A stretch of 64,000 nucleotides of DNA from DATDCV01 sp036524155 (GTDB lineage: Bacteria; Verrucomicrobiota; Verrucomicrobiia; Limisphaerales; UBA8199). The notes beneath the pieces are model-generated. The model was not told the origin of the DNA. It was given only the letters and a program-made list of their open reading frames with translations, and did no database searches. Location of the stretch: the NCBI GenBank assembly GCA_036524155.1, contig DATDCV010000404.1, forward strand, positions 1-64,000, read 5' to 3'. Of this stretch, positions 9,280 to 17,834 are shown piece after piece (the first letter of the stretch is position 1; the number at the start of each line of letters is the position of its first letter). A program made the translations under genes and the position numbers.

Positions 9280-11406
9280 ATGAAACCTCCTGCTTTACCA
9301 GGCGCGGGAGTTCTGAAAAGTCTCGAATTCGAACTCGCTTACCTGTCGCTTTTAACCAGGAACGGACTGAAGCCGCTGAGCCGGTGGGAAAAGCCGTTCA
9401 ACAGCGCAACAGAGGAGTGCCTGCGCAGGCTGGGGCTGAAGACGCGCGTGATCGAGCGGTCGGTGCAAACCGGCGAGCTCGTGCGCGAGCTTCTGTTGAG
9501 CACTTCCGACCAGCACATGGAGGCTTACGCGGCAAAATTCGCGGGCTCGGGGATCGGCTATGATCCCGAGACTGTTCGCCTCGAAGGCAGGTTGTTCGGC
9601 TACCCGCCGTGTTGCGCGGATAGCTATGTCGTCCGCGGCTACGCCAGGAATTCTCTCCGGCGCCGGGACCAACGGATCCTGTTTCATTGGGCGTGTCCGG
9701 GCTGCGCGGTCACACCCCAACTGCTGCCCGAATATTGGCGAATTTACCAGATGTGCCGCGTGGTGAGGCGAGGCGCGGCCTGGCGCGTGATCCCCGACTT
9801 GGTGGAACGACTGTCAGTCCCCCGGCTACGACCGGGCTTGGCGACCGTCGTCTCGCTGGCGGCGCTTGGCGTCCTGCCGGTAACGACCTTGCAGGTGGCC
9901 GCCGACCCGTTGGATCCCCATGTGACGGCCTTCACATTGTACGATGACGTCGACAACGATTACCTCCTCGCCAGCGAAGAGCGCATTCTCGGTTTCGACC
10001 CGACAATCTCCGACGAAAACACCAATGGCGTGCCCGACGGCGTGGACCTTGCGCTCCAGCTTTCGAGCGCGGTCGATGCTCTGCCGTCCGAGCCTTTGAC
10101 TAGCACCGCGTATGTGACACACAACCTGGCTTTCGGACTGGAGAACTGTGCGGTGTGTGGCGCTTCTGTGAATATGGGTTTCATGGAAATTCGTCATCCG
10201 CTGGAAAACCAGTCTCTCCAGATTCCCTACGTGGCCAAACATTTCCTGGAACATGGCAGCTTCTCTTACTCGGGCAGCCTTCATTCGGGCCGCATCAGTC
10301 CGCCGTTGTTACAGTTTATTTTGAAAACCGACGGCCGGGGCCACCTCGTCCCCGAACCCGCAGGGACGGATGCCGACAAGGACGGTTTGCGCGATTGGGA
10401 GGAGCCCGCGTTCGGAACCGATCCGGAAAAGCCGGACAGCGACGGCGACCAGTTGATTGACGGCATCGACACAGCCCGCGAGCTGCGGAGAGCTCTCGAG
10501 ACCTTGCCGGCTGTCGACCGGCGCGAGGATGGGCCGACCGACCGGCCATTTGTGTTGAAGCTGATGATGAATGGCGTCGAAACCTGTCCGCGTTGCGGCG
10601 AGGTGCAGACCATGGGCCTGTGGGAAGTGATCAACCCCGTGATTGCCGATTCGATCACCATTCCCACCATGGCGATTCATTACCTGGAACATGGAGGCTT
10701 CGGTTGGAACGGCGGGCAACTTCTGGGCGGGCAAGGGCGGGTCGACCCGCGCCACCTGCAGGGAGTCCTGAAGGGCCAGCCGAACCGCCACCTGCTGGCA
10801 GTTTCGCCGGACCGGGATGGCGACTGGCTGTCCGACCCGGAAGAGGCGAGCCTTGGTCGTGACCCTGGAAATCCCGACCAGGACATCAACGCGGTGCGGG
10901 ACGGCTTGGACTTGGCGCGAGCGGTGGCGTGCGAGATCGCCGGGCTTCCCACCACGCCGAGCGCCGTCCGGGTTTATCGGTTGGATTTTCCCCAGCGCGG
11001 CCTGGAGCGTTGCGGTGTTTGCGCCACCAACGTCAACATGGGTTACCTGACGGTCTGCAATCCTCAGGCGCATCTGTCGGTGGACGTCAGCTATATCGCT
11101 CTGCATTACCTCGAGCACGACAGCTTTTCCTTTGCTGGGGACGTTCATGAGATTGGGCGCAGCGAGATAAAGGCGTTGGTGGAAGCCTTGTTCAAGCCGG
11201 CGGTGAGCATCGCCGGCGACGAACAAAAGGTGAGCCTTCGTTGGTTTGCGAAGGCCGGCCGGACTTACCGGGTGTGCACGGCGCCCGACCCCCATGGTCC
11301 GTGGACCGACGGTCCGGTGTTTCAGGGCGAGGGCAAAGAAACTGTGTTCACCGAAACCAGGCCACCTGGCGTAACGCAGAGGTTCTACAAAGTGGCCGTT
11401 TGGTGA
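9280..11406 (+). CDS. Membrane-anchored protein with DUF483-like head and three C-x2-C-x27-H-x3-H modules
   Basis: A 708-residue protein starting at ATG 9280; the longer frame from 9154 overlaps the previous gene. Residues 1-160 form a soluble head with FGYPPCC (106-112), as in DUF483, and a second CPGC motif (139-142). A hydrophobic segment at about 187-206 ends in a signal-like AADP, suggesting that what follows is outside the cytoplasm. Three modules follow, each led by Asp-rich thrombospondin-3/EF-hand-like motifs such as DADKDGLRDWEE and each holding an identical Cys/His frame: C290-C293-H321-H325, C436-C439-H467-H471 and C578-C581-H609-H613. In all three, 27 residues separate the second Cys from the first His, which reads H-[FY]-L-E-H. 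Zinc binding is inferred. The end (about 640-708) is a beta-rich tail typical of secreted verrucomicrobial proteins. I do not recognise the module as a named family. Confidence 0.72.
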   Translation: MKPPALPGAGVLKSLEFELAYLSLLTRNGLKPLSRWEKPFNSATEECLRRLGLKTRVIERSVQTGELVRELLLSTSDQHMEAYAAKFAGSGIGYDPETVRLEGRLFGYPPCCADSYVVRGYARNSLRRRDQRILFHWACPGCAVTPQLLPEYWRIYQMCRVVRRGAAWRVIPDLVERLSVPRLRPGLATVVSLAALGVLPVTTLQVAADPLDPHVTAFTLYDDVDNDYLLASEERILGFDPTISDENTNGVPDGVDLALQLSSAVDALPSEPLTSTAYVTHNLAFGLENCAVCGASVNMGFMEIRHPLENQSLQIPYVAKHFLEHGSFSYSGSLHSGRISPPLLQFILKTDGRGHLVPEPAGTDADKDGLRDWEEPAFGTDPEKPDSDGDQLIDGIDTARELRRALETLPAVDRREDGPTDRPFVLKLMMNGVETCPRCGEVQTMGLWEVINPVIADSITIPTMAIHYLEHGGFGWNGGQLLGGQGRVDPRHLQGVLKGQPNRHLLAVSPDRDGDWLSDPEEASLGRDPGNPDQDINAVRDGLDLARAVACEIAGLPTTPSAVRVYRLDFPQRGLERCGVCATNVNMGYLTVCNPQAHLSVDVSYIALHYLEHDSFSFAGDVHEIGRSEIKALVEALFKPAVSIAGDEQKVSLRWFAKAGRTYRVCTAPDPHGPWTDGPVFQGEGKETVFTETRPPGVTQRFYKVAVW

Positions 11407-11462
11407 AGGAGGAGGTGGCGAGCAAATACCTGGGCCGTGTCTGAATCGCTGAATCGCTGCCA

Positions 11463-11576
11463 GTACCCCCCCTCAGTCTTGGGTCGGAGCGCCGAGTTGT
11501 ACTCGGCTTACAGGAGGCCGTCGGTTCGCTTAAGCCGATTAGAAATCGGCGCTCCGACTCAAGATTGAGGCGATAC
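11463..11576. repeat. ~114-bp palindromic repeat, copy 1 (inverted orientation)
   Basis: Copy 1 of an interspersed palindrome family also seen at 36691-36804 and 51484-51706. Relative to those it is in reverse orientation: it begins GTACCCCCCCTCAGTCTTGG and ends GAGGCGATAC. It contains the 17-base palindromes GCCGAGTTGTACTCGGC and GCCGATTAGAAATCGGC. It is the most diverged copy but aligns over its full length. No open frame runs through the 249-base gap. Confidence 0.9.
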
Positions 11577-11655
11577 CGCTGACACCTTTTTCGGTGTTGG
11601 CACGTCTCCGAGCCTTCGGCTACCATGTGCCCCTTAGCTGGAAACGGAAGACTCT

Positions 11656-13713
11656 ATGAAAAGGAAAAGCGATATGGAAAAGGTTTCCAGGATTTGTTTG
11701 TTGGGCATTGCCATTACGGGGTTCGTCACCATCGCCGTTCCAGCAGCCACCACTTACCAACTCGACAACGGAAGCATTCGTTACCCGGTAAATGCAAGTG
11801 ACGGAACCGAGCCGCACGACAACTGGTTCGGTAACGTCTTTACCGCGTTGGCGGGGGCGGAACGGATCACCCGCGTGGATTTTGGCGTTTATACGACCAC
11901 CCCCGGTTCGTCGGGGTCGGTGGTGCTCTACCGGGTCACCGACCCAGGCGGCAACCCGGCAGCGGGGGCAACCCGAGTCTATACTCAGGCTTTTACTCCC
12001 CTCACGGGCGATGGCACAAACGCGTTTCTACAGCAGATTAATCTCACGACGCCTGTCTCCTTCAACGCCGGTGATATGTTCCTGGTTGCCGTATTCATCC
12101 GGAACGTCATCGCACTTCCACCCAATGACAAGTATCCGTACTTGCTCGACACGAGCGGCACGGCAACTGGCACTTATTGGGACCGAAGCACCCCCAATAC
12201 GTTCAACCTCGATGACCTGAGTGGAGCGAGACCAATCAATCAGGTTCTCACCGCTGGTGGTTGGGCGCCTGACGCTGGCCACATCTTCATCCGGGCCGTG
12301 GGCGTCGAGGTCCCCAAGCCTTCAGTGGGCGGCGCACAACCCGCGGTCTGGAATGCAAATATATCCGAAACTTTCCTCAACGTCAGAGGAAGCCCGGTTG
12401 TGGTAGGACAGGTGGCGGTAAATCTCACCCAACCCGGGCGAGTCTTGGTGCAGTTTGATGGCGACTGCTCCTGCGATGTGGGGGACCGGATCGTTCTTGC
12501 GGCAAGCGATACACCTAACTGGGGCGCTAATGACGGCAATGAGTCCGTCAAGGCAGCCAGTGCGACTGTGAATGGGGAGTCTTTTTCTCATAGCCGCGTG
12601 TATGAGGTGTCGGCTGGTCCGCATACCTTTTACGCCGTGGCCCAGAACTACGTCAACGAGTCCGGGAGCGGGAGGGCGTCGATCTACGGGACATTGAAAG
12701 TCAGGTTTTTCCCGTTATCCGGCAACTCGGCCTTTGTGGATGGGCAAGGGATCAGTCAAACGGGCATTAACCTCCGCGGAGCTCCGGTAACGCTCGGGAC
12801 CGTTACGATCCAGGCGCCCGTTTCCGGGAGGGTCATCGCGCACTTCGACGGCGAGTGTATTTCGTCTGTGGGGGACCGGATCGTCCTGGCGGCGAGCGAT
12901 ACGCCTAACTGGGGCGTTAACGACGGCAATGTGGCGGTCAAAGCCGTCAGCGCTAGTGTGGATTCGCAGACTTTCTCTCACAGCCGCGTTTACGCCGTGA
13001 CCGCTGGGTCACATACTTTCTTTGCCGTCGCCCAGAACTATGTGGACACGGCGGGCACCGGCACTGCCTCCATCTACGGCACCCTGACGGTTGAGTTCAT
13101 GCCCGATAGTCCTACTCCGCCTCTTCTCGCCGGCACGGGGATAGCCGATACTCTGGTGAACCTGCGAGGCAGCCCTGTGACCCTTGCAACCCTTACCCTG
13201 CAGGCGCCGACTGCCGGTGATGTCGTCGTCCACTTCGATGGGTTTTGCGACTCTGATGTTGGAGACCTGATTGTGCTGGCGGCGAGCAATACGCAGGGCT
13301 GGCTGCCTAACGACGGAAATGTGAGCGTTGAGTCCCCCAGCGCGGCTGTGAGGATGCAGTGCTTTTCTCATTCACGAATTTACCACGTCTCGGCCGGACC
13401 TCAGAGTTTCTACGCCATAGCCCAAAACTACGTCCACGAGTCCGGTAGCGGGATGGCTTCCGTTTACGGAACTTTGACCGCTGAATTTTTCTCCCCCGTC
13501 CCATATACTCTGCGCGCGGTCTTTGTCCCATCCTCCACATTAAAAGTTCAGGTCTGGGGTCCGTCGGGCGGTTCCGGCCGGGTCCAGCGCAGCACGGACC
13601 TCATCCACTGGACGGACTGGCAATCCATAACGCTCGCCACGCAGCCCCTCGAAATCATTGACCCCGACTCGGGCACGACACCTTATCGCTTTTATCGAGT
13701 GATTTCCCCGTGA
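11656..13713 (+). CDS. Secreted protein with three ~120-residue beta-type repeats
   Basis: A 685-residue protein with a signal peptide (residues 8-31, ending PAAT); a second ATG at 11674 would start it six codons later and is equally plausible. An N-terminal domain (about 32-220) starts with a surface-lectin-like stretch around TEPHDNWFGNVFTALAG. Three repeats follow at about 236-352, 362-482 and 494-612, sharing NLRGSPVTL, then HFDGxC, GDxIVLAASxT, NDGN, FSHSRVY and AxAQNYV-x6-ASxYGTL. The tail ends like the common verrucomicrobial terminus, YRFYRVISP. No catalytic residues are evident; repeat 2 keeps the same Asp and Cys positions as 1 and 3. A structural or carbohydrate-binding surface role is inferred. 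It lies downstream of repeat copy 1. Confidence 0.72.
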   Translation: MKRKSDMEKVSRICLLGIAITGFVTIAVPAATTYQLDNGSIRYPVNASDGTEPHDNWFGNVFTALAGAERITRVDFGVYTTTPGSSGSVVLYRVTDPGGNPAAGATRVYTQAFTPLTGDGTNAFLQQINLTTPVSFNAGDMFLVAVFIRNVIALPPNDKYPYLLDTSGTATGTYWDRSTPNTFNLDDLSGARPINQVLTAGGWAPDAGHIFIRAVGVEVPKPSVGGAQPAVWNANISETFLNVRGSPVVVGQVAVNLTQPGRVLVQFDGDCSCDVGDRIVLAASDTPNWGANDGNESVKAASATVNGESFSHSRVYEVSAGPHTFYAVAQNYVNESGSGRASIYGTLKVRFFPLSGNSAFVDGQGISQTGINLRGAPVTLGTVTIQAPVSGRVIAHFDGECISSVGDRIVLAASDTPNWGVNDGNVAVKAVSASVDSQTFSHSRVYAVTAGSHTFFAVAQNYVDTAGTGTASIYGTLTVEFMPDSPTPPLLAGTGIADTLVNLRGSPVTLATLTLQAPTAGDVVVHFDGFCDSDVGDLIVLAASNTQGWLPNDGNVSVESPSAAVRMQCFSHSRIYHVSAGPQSFYAIAQNYVHESGSGMASVYGTLTAEFFSPVPYTLRAVFVPSSTLKVQVWGPSGGSGRVQRSTDLIHWTDWQSITLATQPLEIIDPDSGTTPYRFYRVISP

Positions 13714-13949
13714 ACCTCAGTCCTCACCCGCGCAGCGCCCCGTAAAGGGGGCTCTACGTTTAACTTGAGTCCGCTCGGGGCGGCGGCGCTGGATTTCCGC
13801 AACCTTTTTCGCAGTCTACGGGTATTATAGTATGACCCTGTTCCGCCCGGCATCAGGGCCCGCCGCTTTTTGCTCCAGGGACGGACCATGAATCCGGCGC
13901 GACGGTGACGGGGACTACCAATTACGGCCACGGAAACAGGAGATAGCAA

Positions 13950-13970
13950 ATGCAGAGGAACTTCGTATGA
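13950..13970 (+). other. Six-codon mini-ORF overlapping the next start codon
   Basis: ATG at 13950 follows AGGAG by eight bases and encodes Met-Gln-Arg-Asn-Phe-Val. Its TGA overlaps the ATG at 13967 as ATGA. The downstream gene also has its own AGAGGA site inside the mini-ORF. It may couple translation of the protease gene, or may be chance. Confidence 0.3.
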
Positions 13971-16030
13971 AAAGAAACTCGATCCATTCTTGCGTGAAGC
14001 CCGCGTTGATCGCGGGATTGGCGGCGGGAATCGTCAGCGCGTCTCTGGCGCAGGGAGTAGCTGCGCAAACCAAGGAAACGGCAGGCACATCAAGAACGGG
14101 CGGAGGGGCCGTCAACCGGGGGTTGGCGCTGGACGGGGAGAACGCCTGGCTGCAAGTTCTTGGTTCCGCTTCCTTCCACACGCTTTCCAACGCGATCACC
14201 CTGGAAGCCCGGTGCCTGGCGTATTCATTTTACCCCGCTCGCGGCAGTGTGAATTCGATTCTGCGAAAGAACGTTAAAGCGGCTGCGGAGAACTTCTTCT
14301 TGCGAATCCGGAATTTGGACGGCCCGCGCCTTGTGGAAATGGGCGTGGGCAGCGAGCTTGGGGTCCTGCCAGCGCAGACCGAAATTCGAACCAACCAATG
14401 GTACCACCTGGCAGGCACCTATGATGGCCGCACCGTCACGGTCTATGTGAACGGAGTCCAAATCAGGTCTGAGCCGAAGTCCGGCGTTCTGACGATCGAC
14501 GATTCGGACCTGGTGATTGGGAAGGGTGACCCGGAATTCAGCGGCGGTGAGTTTTTCCATGGTGTGCTCGACGAGATCCGCGTTTGGAACGTGGCGCGTT
14601 CCGGCGCCGAGATCCAGTCCGCGATGAACAAGCCCTTGACCGGGAAAGAAAAGGGGCTGGTGGCTTATTGGAACTTTGACGATGGCACCGCCAAGGATTT
14701 GTCAGGGCACGGCAACAATGGGCGGCTTGAGGGGAGTGCCCGGATAGTGGAAACCCCGCGCCCCACCATCTCCCCAATCAAAACCCAAACGGGTGCTGCC
14801 GGCGAATCCCGCGCTGAAGCGCTCACCGCGGAAAAACGAGTCGAGATCGTCGAATCGCTCTGGCAGAACTTGAGTGAAATATATCCCGCGCTGGAGTATA
14901 AGGGCATTCGCGGCCGCGAGTGGATTGAACCGGCAATTAAACGGGCGCGCGAAGCCAGGAACGACCAGGAAGTCTACGACATTCTCCTGGAACAGATGGC
15001 CTCCCTGAAAGATACCCACACCCGCATTATTAGCTACCCCGGCCAACCGACGCTGGAATCGCCCCCGGTGATGCTCAACAAGGTGGAAGACAAAGTGGCG
15101 GTGATCCGGGCTCACCCATCGACCACGCTCGTGGCCGGCGAAGTCATCGTCTCGGTCGCAGACCGGCCCGTCGAAGACTGTCTGGCGGAGCAAATGAAGC
15201 GGGTGTGCAACTCGACCGACCGTGGACGTGTGCGCGAGGCCTGTGGCTCGTTGCTCCGCGGTCCGCCCGGCACGACCGTGACCGTCAGCGTCGAAGAGGC
15301 CAACGGCCAGGTCCGCCGTGTGGCCCTGCGCCGTGAATCCAAACCGGATTTCTGGCGGGAACCGGCGATGTCCGCTCACTCATTAGGCGAGTCGATTGGT
15401 TGCATCCGCATCAGCCGGTGGACCGACAACGCGATCCCGGAACAGTTCGACCAGGCTCTGGAAAAATTCAAAGCGACCCGAGGCATCATCATTGATGTGC
15501 GGGGCAATGGCGGTGGAAACGACCAATTGGCGGACGTGGTAAATGGCCGGCTAATAACCAACGCGGTGGTGAGCAGCATCGATTTCTGGCGGAAACGCGG
15601 CACGGATCAATACGACCGGACCATCGGCTGGGTTCAACCGCGCGGCCCCTGGGCCTTCCCGGGGCGCGTCGCCGTGCTCATCGACGAAGCGTGCGCGAGC
15701 GCCTGCGAACATTTCGTGTCCGGCATCGAGGCAATGGGGCGCGTGTTGCTGGTGGGCATGCCCACCAACGGCGCCGGCGGCGGGCCAACCGCTGTCAACC
15801 TCCCGGATGGCACTCGCGTCGCGATTTCGCGGGCCCTGGGCCTCCGGGTAAACGGCGTCGTCTTCGAAGGTCATGGCATTCCTCCCCACATCTACTCGGC
15901 CCCGACTTTGAAAGACCTGCGCGAAGGCCGGGATGCCGCGTTGGAGGCCGCCAAAGAGTGGATCGGTTCAGGCAAAGACCTGCCGCCCCGAACTCAACCG
16001 CTTCCCGGCCTCAGGGGATCGGCAGCGTAA
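13967..16030 (+). CDS. LamG-domain S41-family secreted serine protease
   Basis: A 687-residue protein with a signal peptide (about 1-34, ending GVAAQ). Residues about 45-255 form a LamG/concanavalin-like jelly roll; WYHLAGTYDGRTVTVYVNG and LDEIRVWNVARS are diagnostic. From about 285 it resembles tail-specific (C-terminal processing) proteases. There is a PDZ-like stretch near 380-400, then the core GIIIDVRGNGGG, then VAVLIDEACASACEHF, where Ser578 is the expected nucleophile, followed by GMPTNGAGG and the usual late GHGIPPH loop. The family uses a Ser/Lys dyad. LamG probably tethers the protease to a surface glycan or protein. Its stop is one base from the stop of the convergent glycosidase gene at 16032, so the two transcripts must overlap unless termination is very abrupt. 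Confidence 0.85.
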   Translation: MKRNSIHSCVKPALIAGLAAGIVSASLAQGVAAQTKETAGTSRTGGGAVNRGLALDGENAWLQVLGSASFHTLSNAITLEARCLAYSFYPARGSVNSILRKNVKAAAENFFLRIRNLDGPRLVEMGVGSELGVLPAQTEIRTNQWYHLAGTYDGRTVTVYVNGVQIRSEPKSGVLTIDDSDLVIGKGDPEFSGGEFFHGVLDEIRVWNVARSGAEIQSAMNKPLTGKEKGLVAYWNFDDGTAKDLSGHGNNGRLEGSARIVETPRPTISPIKTQTGAAGESRAEALTAEKRVEIVESLWQNLSEIYPALEYKGIRGREWIEPAIKRAREARNDQEVYDILLEQMASLKDTHTRIISYPGQPTLESPPVMLNKVEDKVAVIRAHPSTTLVAGEVIVSVADRPVEDCLAEQMKRVCNSTDRGRVREACGSLLRGPPGTTVTVSVEEANGQVRRVALRRESKPDFWREPAMSAHSLGESIGCIRISRWTDNAIPEQFDQALEKFKATRGIIIDVRGNGGGNDQLADVVNGRLITNAVVSSIDFWRKRGTDQYDRTIGWVQPRGPWAFPGRVAVLIDEACASACEHFVSGIEAMGRVLLVGMPTNGAGGGPTAVNLPDGTRVAISRALGLRVNGVVFEGHGIPPHIYSAPTLKDLREGRDAALEAAKEWIGSGKDLPPRTQPLPGLRGSAA

Positions 16031-16031
16031 A

Positions 16032-17780
16032 TCATTTCTTCTTCAACCGCGCCGCGATGTCCGTCTGGAACGACGGCGGTTCAAGCTGAAGCGACCTTCC
16101 AGACACGGTGGTTTCGCTGGCTGCCACGCGTTTTCCGGAGAGAGTGTCCCACCACTCGACCGCCCAGGGACCATCGTCGAGCCCCGTCAATGCCACCTTC
16201 GCGCCGGAAACTGGAGGCGGATTTGGGGTCATGGCCCCGTCCGGCCAGTCGCAGGCACGGTCCAGCAGCCAGACCAACGCGTGTTCGCGCGACGCGACGC
16301 CGAAGGGCAGCACCGGAGCATCTGTTTGCTCGAAGCGCGCGGGGCGCAAGTCGGAGCGGCCGGTGCCCGAGCCTTGGAGGAAAGCGGCGAGCGCCGACCA
16401 GTGGTGGTAGAGGTTGGCGGAGTGGATGCTTTCCCACCACCAGGTCATGCCGGTGCCGGCGGCGCCGGTAAAAGCTCCGCTCCAGATAGCCTGGTGCAGC
16501 GCGCGAAAATGCGGGTCGGTGTCGGGCTTCCAGCCCTTCCAGTCGGTGCCGTACTCGCTCACAAAGAAAGGCTTTTGGTATTTCTCGAAGAAGCGCGCGG
16601 TCTTCTGGGCCATCATCTGCGCTGGGTGCTTCTCGTTGTACGAGTGGTACTGGCAGAAGTCCATTTCCGGGAGCGCAAACAGGTCGGGTTTCTCGCTCCC
16701 GCCCGTGAAGCTCGAGGAGATGAGATGCCGGTAGGGATCGATCGATCGCAGGTGACGGCCCATATCGCGATGCCAGGCCACCACGTCGTTGTGTTTCAGG
16801 TAGGCGTATTCGTTGTCAATTTCATTGAAGAATTCCCAGGCGAAAATGTTGCGAAACGCCGACCAGCGAGCCACCAGGTATCGCAGTCGTTTCTCATACA
16901 GCTTCCGGGCCTCGGCGTTGGTGAAGAAATCGTTCTGGACCTGGCAGGGGCCGCCATTGGTCGCATTGTAGGGATGGCGGGGCCAGAAGTTGTTGCCGCC
17001 CCAGAAATCTGGCTTGACCTCAAAGATGCCGTGATAGTCGAAACAGAGCATGACGAAGATGCCGCGGCGCTCGGCCTCGGCGAGGACGCGATCGAGCTGC
17101 CATGCGTTGTCCTGGCGGTAGCGAAGCTTGTCCTGGCGGTCCCACTCGAGCCCGAAAGCCTGGTGCCACATCCAGATTCGGATGTAGTTGATGCCCGCTT
17201 TCTGGCAGCCCTCGAGCCAGTCGTCGTAATCGTAGGTGCCCCGGCTGCCATGCCAGCAGACGCACAGGCCGTTTAGGAAGAGCGGCGTGCCATCATCCAG
17301 GCAGAAATAGCGTTTCTGTTTCGGCTCGACGCGGGCTAACCCACGGCGCTTGCCCGCGGTGACTTCCATGACTGCTTCTCCTCGCCCCACCGGCCGGCCG
17401 TCGAGGGACGCGGTAGCGACCAATTTGTGCGGTCCGGGCTCGAGTGGAAGCCAGCGCAGGCGCCAGCCCCCATCGCCCTGCGGCGAGAGCACCTCGCGGT
17501 TGCCCTCTAACTTGCGACTAAACTCCCGGCCGAAAAAACCGGGCACACGAACCACCTTCCCGGACGGAGGCATAACCTCCAGGTCCAACGTGACCATCTC
17601 GGGATCGAACGGATTCGTCGCGGAGGGCATCCCCGAGACCGATATTTCCACTCGCTCAAAAACCTCGGGCTTGGCGACGGGCAACCTCAACTCGAGTTTG
17701 CTCTCGGCAGCTACGCCATAGGACGCGGTCGGAAACAAAACCGCTGCGACAAAGACATTCCTGATGAATCGCCTGATCAT
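16032..17780 (-). CDS. DUF5060/GH5-like secreted glycoside hydrolase
   Basis: A 582-residue protein starting at ATG 17780, just ahead of a signal peptide (MIRRFIRNVFVAAVLFPTAS...); the frame also opens at 17825 but adds 15 unlikely residues. An N-terminal beta domain (about 25-145) is DUF5060-like. The barrel follows from about 155, with the glycosidase sequences FLNGLCVCWHG, INYIRIWMWH, FFNEID and FVSEYGTDWKGW. By GH-A clan logic Glu320 would be the acid/base and Glu409 the nucleophile. The last ~80 residues form a beta-sandwich. The substrate cannot be read from sequence; relatives act on plant or algal polysaccharides. Upstream on the same strand lies the M64 peptidase, 54 bases away, so co-transcription is possible. 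The 3' end is one base from the converging protease gene. Confidence 0.8.
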   Translation of the reverse strand: MIRRFIRNVFVAAVLFPTASYGVAAESKLELRLPVAKPEVFERVEISVSGMPSATNPFDPEMVTLDLEVMPPSGKVVRVPGFFGREFSRKLEGNREVLSPQGDGGWRLRWLPLEPGPHKLVATASLDGRPVGRGEAVMEVTAGKRRGLARVEPKQKRYFCLDDGTPLFLNGLCVCWHGSRGTYDYDDWLEGCQKAGINYIRIWMWHQAFGLEWDRQDKLRYRQDNAWQLDRVLAEAERRGIFVMLCFDYHGIFEVKPDFWGGNNFWPRHPYNATNGGPCQVQNDFFTNAEARKLYEKRLRYLVARWSAFRNIFAWEFFNEIDNEYAYLKHNDVVAWHRDMGRHLRSIDPYRHLISSSFTGGSEKPDLFALPEMDFCQYHSYNEKHPAQMMAQKTARFFEKYQKPFFVSEYGTDWKGWKPDTDPHFRALHQAIWSGAFTGAAGTGMTWWWESIHSANLYHHWSALAAFLQGSGTGRSDLRPARFEQTDAPVLPFGVASREHALVWLLDRACDWPDGAMTPNPPPVSGAKVALTGLDDGPWAVEWWDTLSGKRVAASETTVSGRSLQLEPPSFQTDIAARLKKK

Positions 17781-17834
17781 CACCCGCCCGGTATCCACCA
17801 AGCGTAGCAATGGAAGCAAGCCCAAAGCGCGTGA

